Shown one piece after another: positions 61,801 through 64,000 of a DNA stretch of 64,000 nt. The DNA comes from Alitta virens (Eukaryota > Annelida > Polychaeta > Phyllodocida > Nereididae). Under the pieces are notes generated by a model. That model made no database searches. It was not told the DNA's origin and was given only the letters and a program-made list of their open reading frames with translations. Made by a program: the position numbers and the translations under genes. The stretch is from positions 11,871,374-11,935,373 of the forward strand of contig OW028580.1 in the NCBI GenBank assembly GCA_932294295.1. The letters are read 5' to 3'. Within the stretch, counting starts at the first letter, position 1; the number at the start of each line of letters is the position of its first letter.

Positions 61801-63120
61801 ATACAGGTGTAGGTACAGTGCTTGCCTAGGTGGCAAATGTGAAGTCAGAAAATGCTCACAATTTTGAGATTTACTCCAAACCAAGAATATTCACTTTTAA
61901 AATCCTGCAGTGATGTAATTGCAATCTGTTGAATTATTTAGAAAAAAAAAACAGGATCCAAAGGTATATCTCAAGCAATCGAAGAGAGGACGCAAACATT
62001 TTAATAAGTCAGACCACGCCATAAATGACTTCAGTGTTTGTAACATGTACAAAGAACCTGACACCGCAAGAAGATGAATTATGGAGGCACGGCCTATCCG
62101 TAAACTTGGTTCATGAATCTTTGTAAAAATTATAGTTAAGATATTTTTATGATGTTGTGATATAATAAACTTTTTCAACCAGTTTTCTGAACTTTTATGG
62201 TATTTTTTTAATTTCATCATGGTTTTCTGAAAAGATTTCATCCATTGGTGGTTTTATTAACATTATGACGTCATCTGTGTGGTTGTTGTTTGTCACAACT
62301 TCAATTTTGTATCTATCCGAAAATTTTGCAAAATATACTCTTTTAACACCAGAAAGACTTTTCTTCACTTCTATATATACATTGGATTAGCTGGCCTGGA
62401 AGCAATTAATTTTATATTGGTGTTATGAGGAATGGATGTCGATTTATGAATAACATTTGACAGGACATGAATAATCAAGCTTACACAACGTTAATCATAT
62501 GAATAGTCATACATGATGGACATCGATTTACAACAAATGTCAAAAAAGAAGTGCATTAAACTTCATCCAAAAGTAATATTTTGTACAGCAGATGTAAATG
62601 GATGTGGGGTTTTTAAGGTCAATTAAATTAACAACCACCTACATCAAATAAAATTTTTTTGAGAGTTTTGTATTTTGAAAAATCTTTAACCAAAGCTGGA
62701 TTTACTCAGATTTGAATTTTTACTGTATGTTGCAAAGAATCTTTTAGTAATGCCTTAAGTAACACAAAGAGCTACTCTCTGAAGTAAATTTTAGGCATTT
62801 AAAGCTGTGAATCCTTACAAAATTCAAGATAGCTTGATGTTGTAGTGAATTTAGAGGCTTTGATTTGGTGTTTACGGTAAGATACACTGAAGCCCTAGCA
62901 ATAAAAGGCAGACTTTAGAAGGCATACTGCAGCTTAATGGCCTTCGGTAAGTGATCCCCAAATGTGTTTAGGAGATAAACTGAAAGTTTTTAAGTGACCA
63001 TACCACTTGAAGTAATTTAAGTATAAGCATAGCAACCCATTATTCTTTTTATTAACTAATAAAAGAGATATAATGCTTGTTTCCTACACCAGTGGTAGAG
63101 TCTGACGTCACTGCTTATCA
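61801..63120. other. intergenic, no feature recognised
   Basis: AT-rich sequence without recognisable genes or repeats. Confidence 0.4.
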
Positions 63121-63394
63121 GTATTATTAATCTTATCTTGTCTTGATCTTGTCTTGTTGTCTTGTCTTTTAATGGTTGGAATACATTAGATTCCGGATCT
63201 TATCTTCAGTAGATTCCTTATCTTATCTTATCTTATCTTATCTTATTTTATTTTATATTATATTATATTATCTGATCTTATCTTATCTTATCTTATCTTA
63301 TCTTATCTTATCTTATCTTATTTTATTTTATATTATATTATCTGATCTTATCTTATCTTATCTTATCTTATATTATCTTATCTTATCTTATCTT
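63121..63394. repeat. (TCTTA)n pentanucleotide microsatellite
   Basis: Long imperfect array of tctta units (main block 63195-63394) with two internal blocks of ttttattttatattatatta that repeat each other, showing higher-order duplication. The open frame over it is a repeat translation. Confidence 0.92.
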
Positions 63395-63617
63395 TCATTC
63401 AGATACTCATTTCCCACTTGAAGCACAGCTCTATATGACAGTCTTGTCCAGGACATGTTCTGTCCATACAATATTAAGCGGGCAGTGGTCAGTGTTGTGA
63501 CAGGTGGCTGGTATTTTGCTAAGTGAGCTTCCGATAAGAATTTACTTTCTTGCTCTACAATCCAGAAAAAAAAAAGCCCGCCCTCAACTAGCTGGTAAGT
63601 ATGACTGTCTGGAGACA

Positions 63618-63662
63618 AACTGTATTGTATTGTATTGTATTATGTTGTATTGTATTGTGATA
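63618..63662. repeat. (TATTG)n microsatellite
   Basis: Run of attgt units with one variant (attatgttgt). Confidence 0.85.
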
Positions 63663-64000
63663 TTGTTTTGGACCTCATCCAGTGTACATGATGAATGACG
63701 ATGGCTTATTCTCTTATGCCAATGACATTTCCTCATTACGTTGCCCGCCCACATGTATTGATATTCGAGGGCACAGTACCTGGGCAATTGTTGGAAATGT
63801 CAAAAAGATTCAAGAGAATTGTAGATGTAAGATAATAGAATAATAATACAAGTCTTTTAATTTAATAGTCATTGATGCTGTTCCCACCTATTCCCCCAGA
63901 AGTTCACTTAATAACTGTCACTGTTTTGCCTTAATAAGGTTGATTGCAAGCACTATAAGTTATGTTGCTGTGGTCAGTGGTCACAGCTATGACAGATGAC

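Noticed and set aside
63176..63421. 81-codon frame of LILSY repeats
   Set aside because: Translation of the (TCTTA)n microsatellite.

Overview
The window is AT-rich nuclear DNA of a metazoan. It has sparse GT-AG-spliced exons, introns tens of kilobases long, and a dense layer of SINEs, MITEs, microsatellites and degraded transposon genes. The recognisable genes (a neuralized homologue and an intronless amine GPCR), together with the repeat landscape, fit a marine invertebrate, possibly an echinoderm- or hemichordate-like deuterostome. The species cannot be fixed from the sequence alone. There is no bacterial-style operon, rRNA, confident tRNA gene or CRISPR array.

Left part (1-27.3 kb): a minus-strand neuralized gene. 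The NHR1 domain is one phase-1/phase-1 exon at 4406-4906. I propose that its first coding exon lies 22.3 kb upstream, at 27225-27261, where a short MGxxxS start reads into a donor of matching phase. A second possible first exon, with CpG-rich sequence upstream, sits inside the gene at about 2.8-3.2 kb. Later exons must lie beyond the left edge. The big intron holds tRNA-type SINEs, a perfect 251-bp tandem duplication, a family of inverted-repeat elements, a nested hAT-like element and a decayed protein gene at 5.8-6.9 kb.

Middle (27.3-47 kb): two TAA-flanked MITEs, SINE copies, and a GTTGGCCCA minisatellite region (35.2-41.9 kb). That region is split by the most unusual object in the window, a 3.68-kb element at 36170-39850. 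The element is flanked by TTAA duplications and bounded by inverted repeats of about 120 bp. On its minus strand it carries a compact cluster: a tandem PC4-like ssDNA-binding protein (with a 90-bp intron and one in-frame stop), a small basic protein with a frameshifted N-terminus, a 155-aa Lys-rich protein overlapping it by 8 bp, and a further short ORF ending in an inverted repeat. No transposase is visible.

Right part (47-64 kb): a Myb/MADF-type protein gene, Harbinger-like in character, with a histone-H1-like N-terminus and its own TATA box but broken by one stop and one frameshift (47.8-49.4 kb). It is followed by an 83-bp-arm hairpin, an intact single-exon aminergic GPCR gene (53528-54862, minus strand), and then about 9 kb of SINEs, microsatellites and unassigned sequence.
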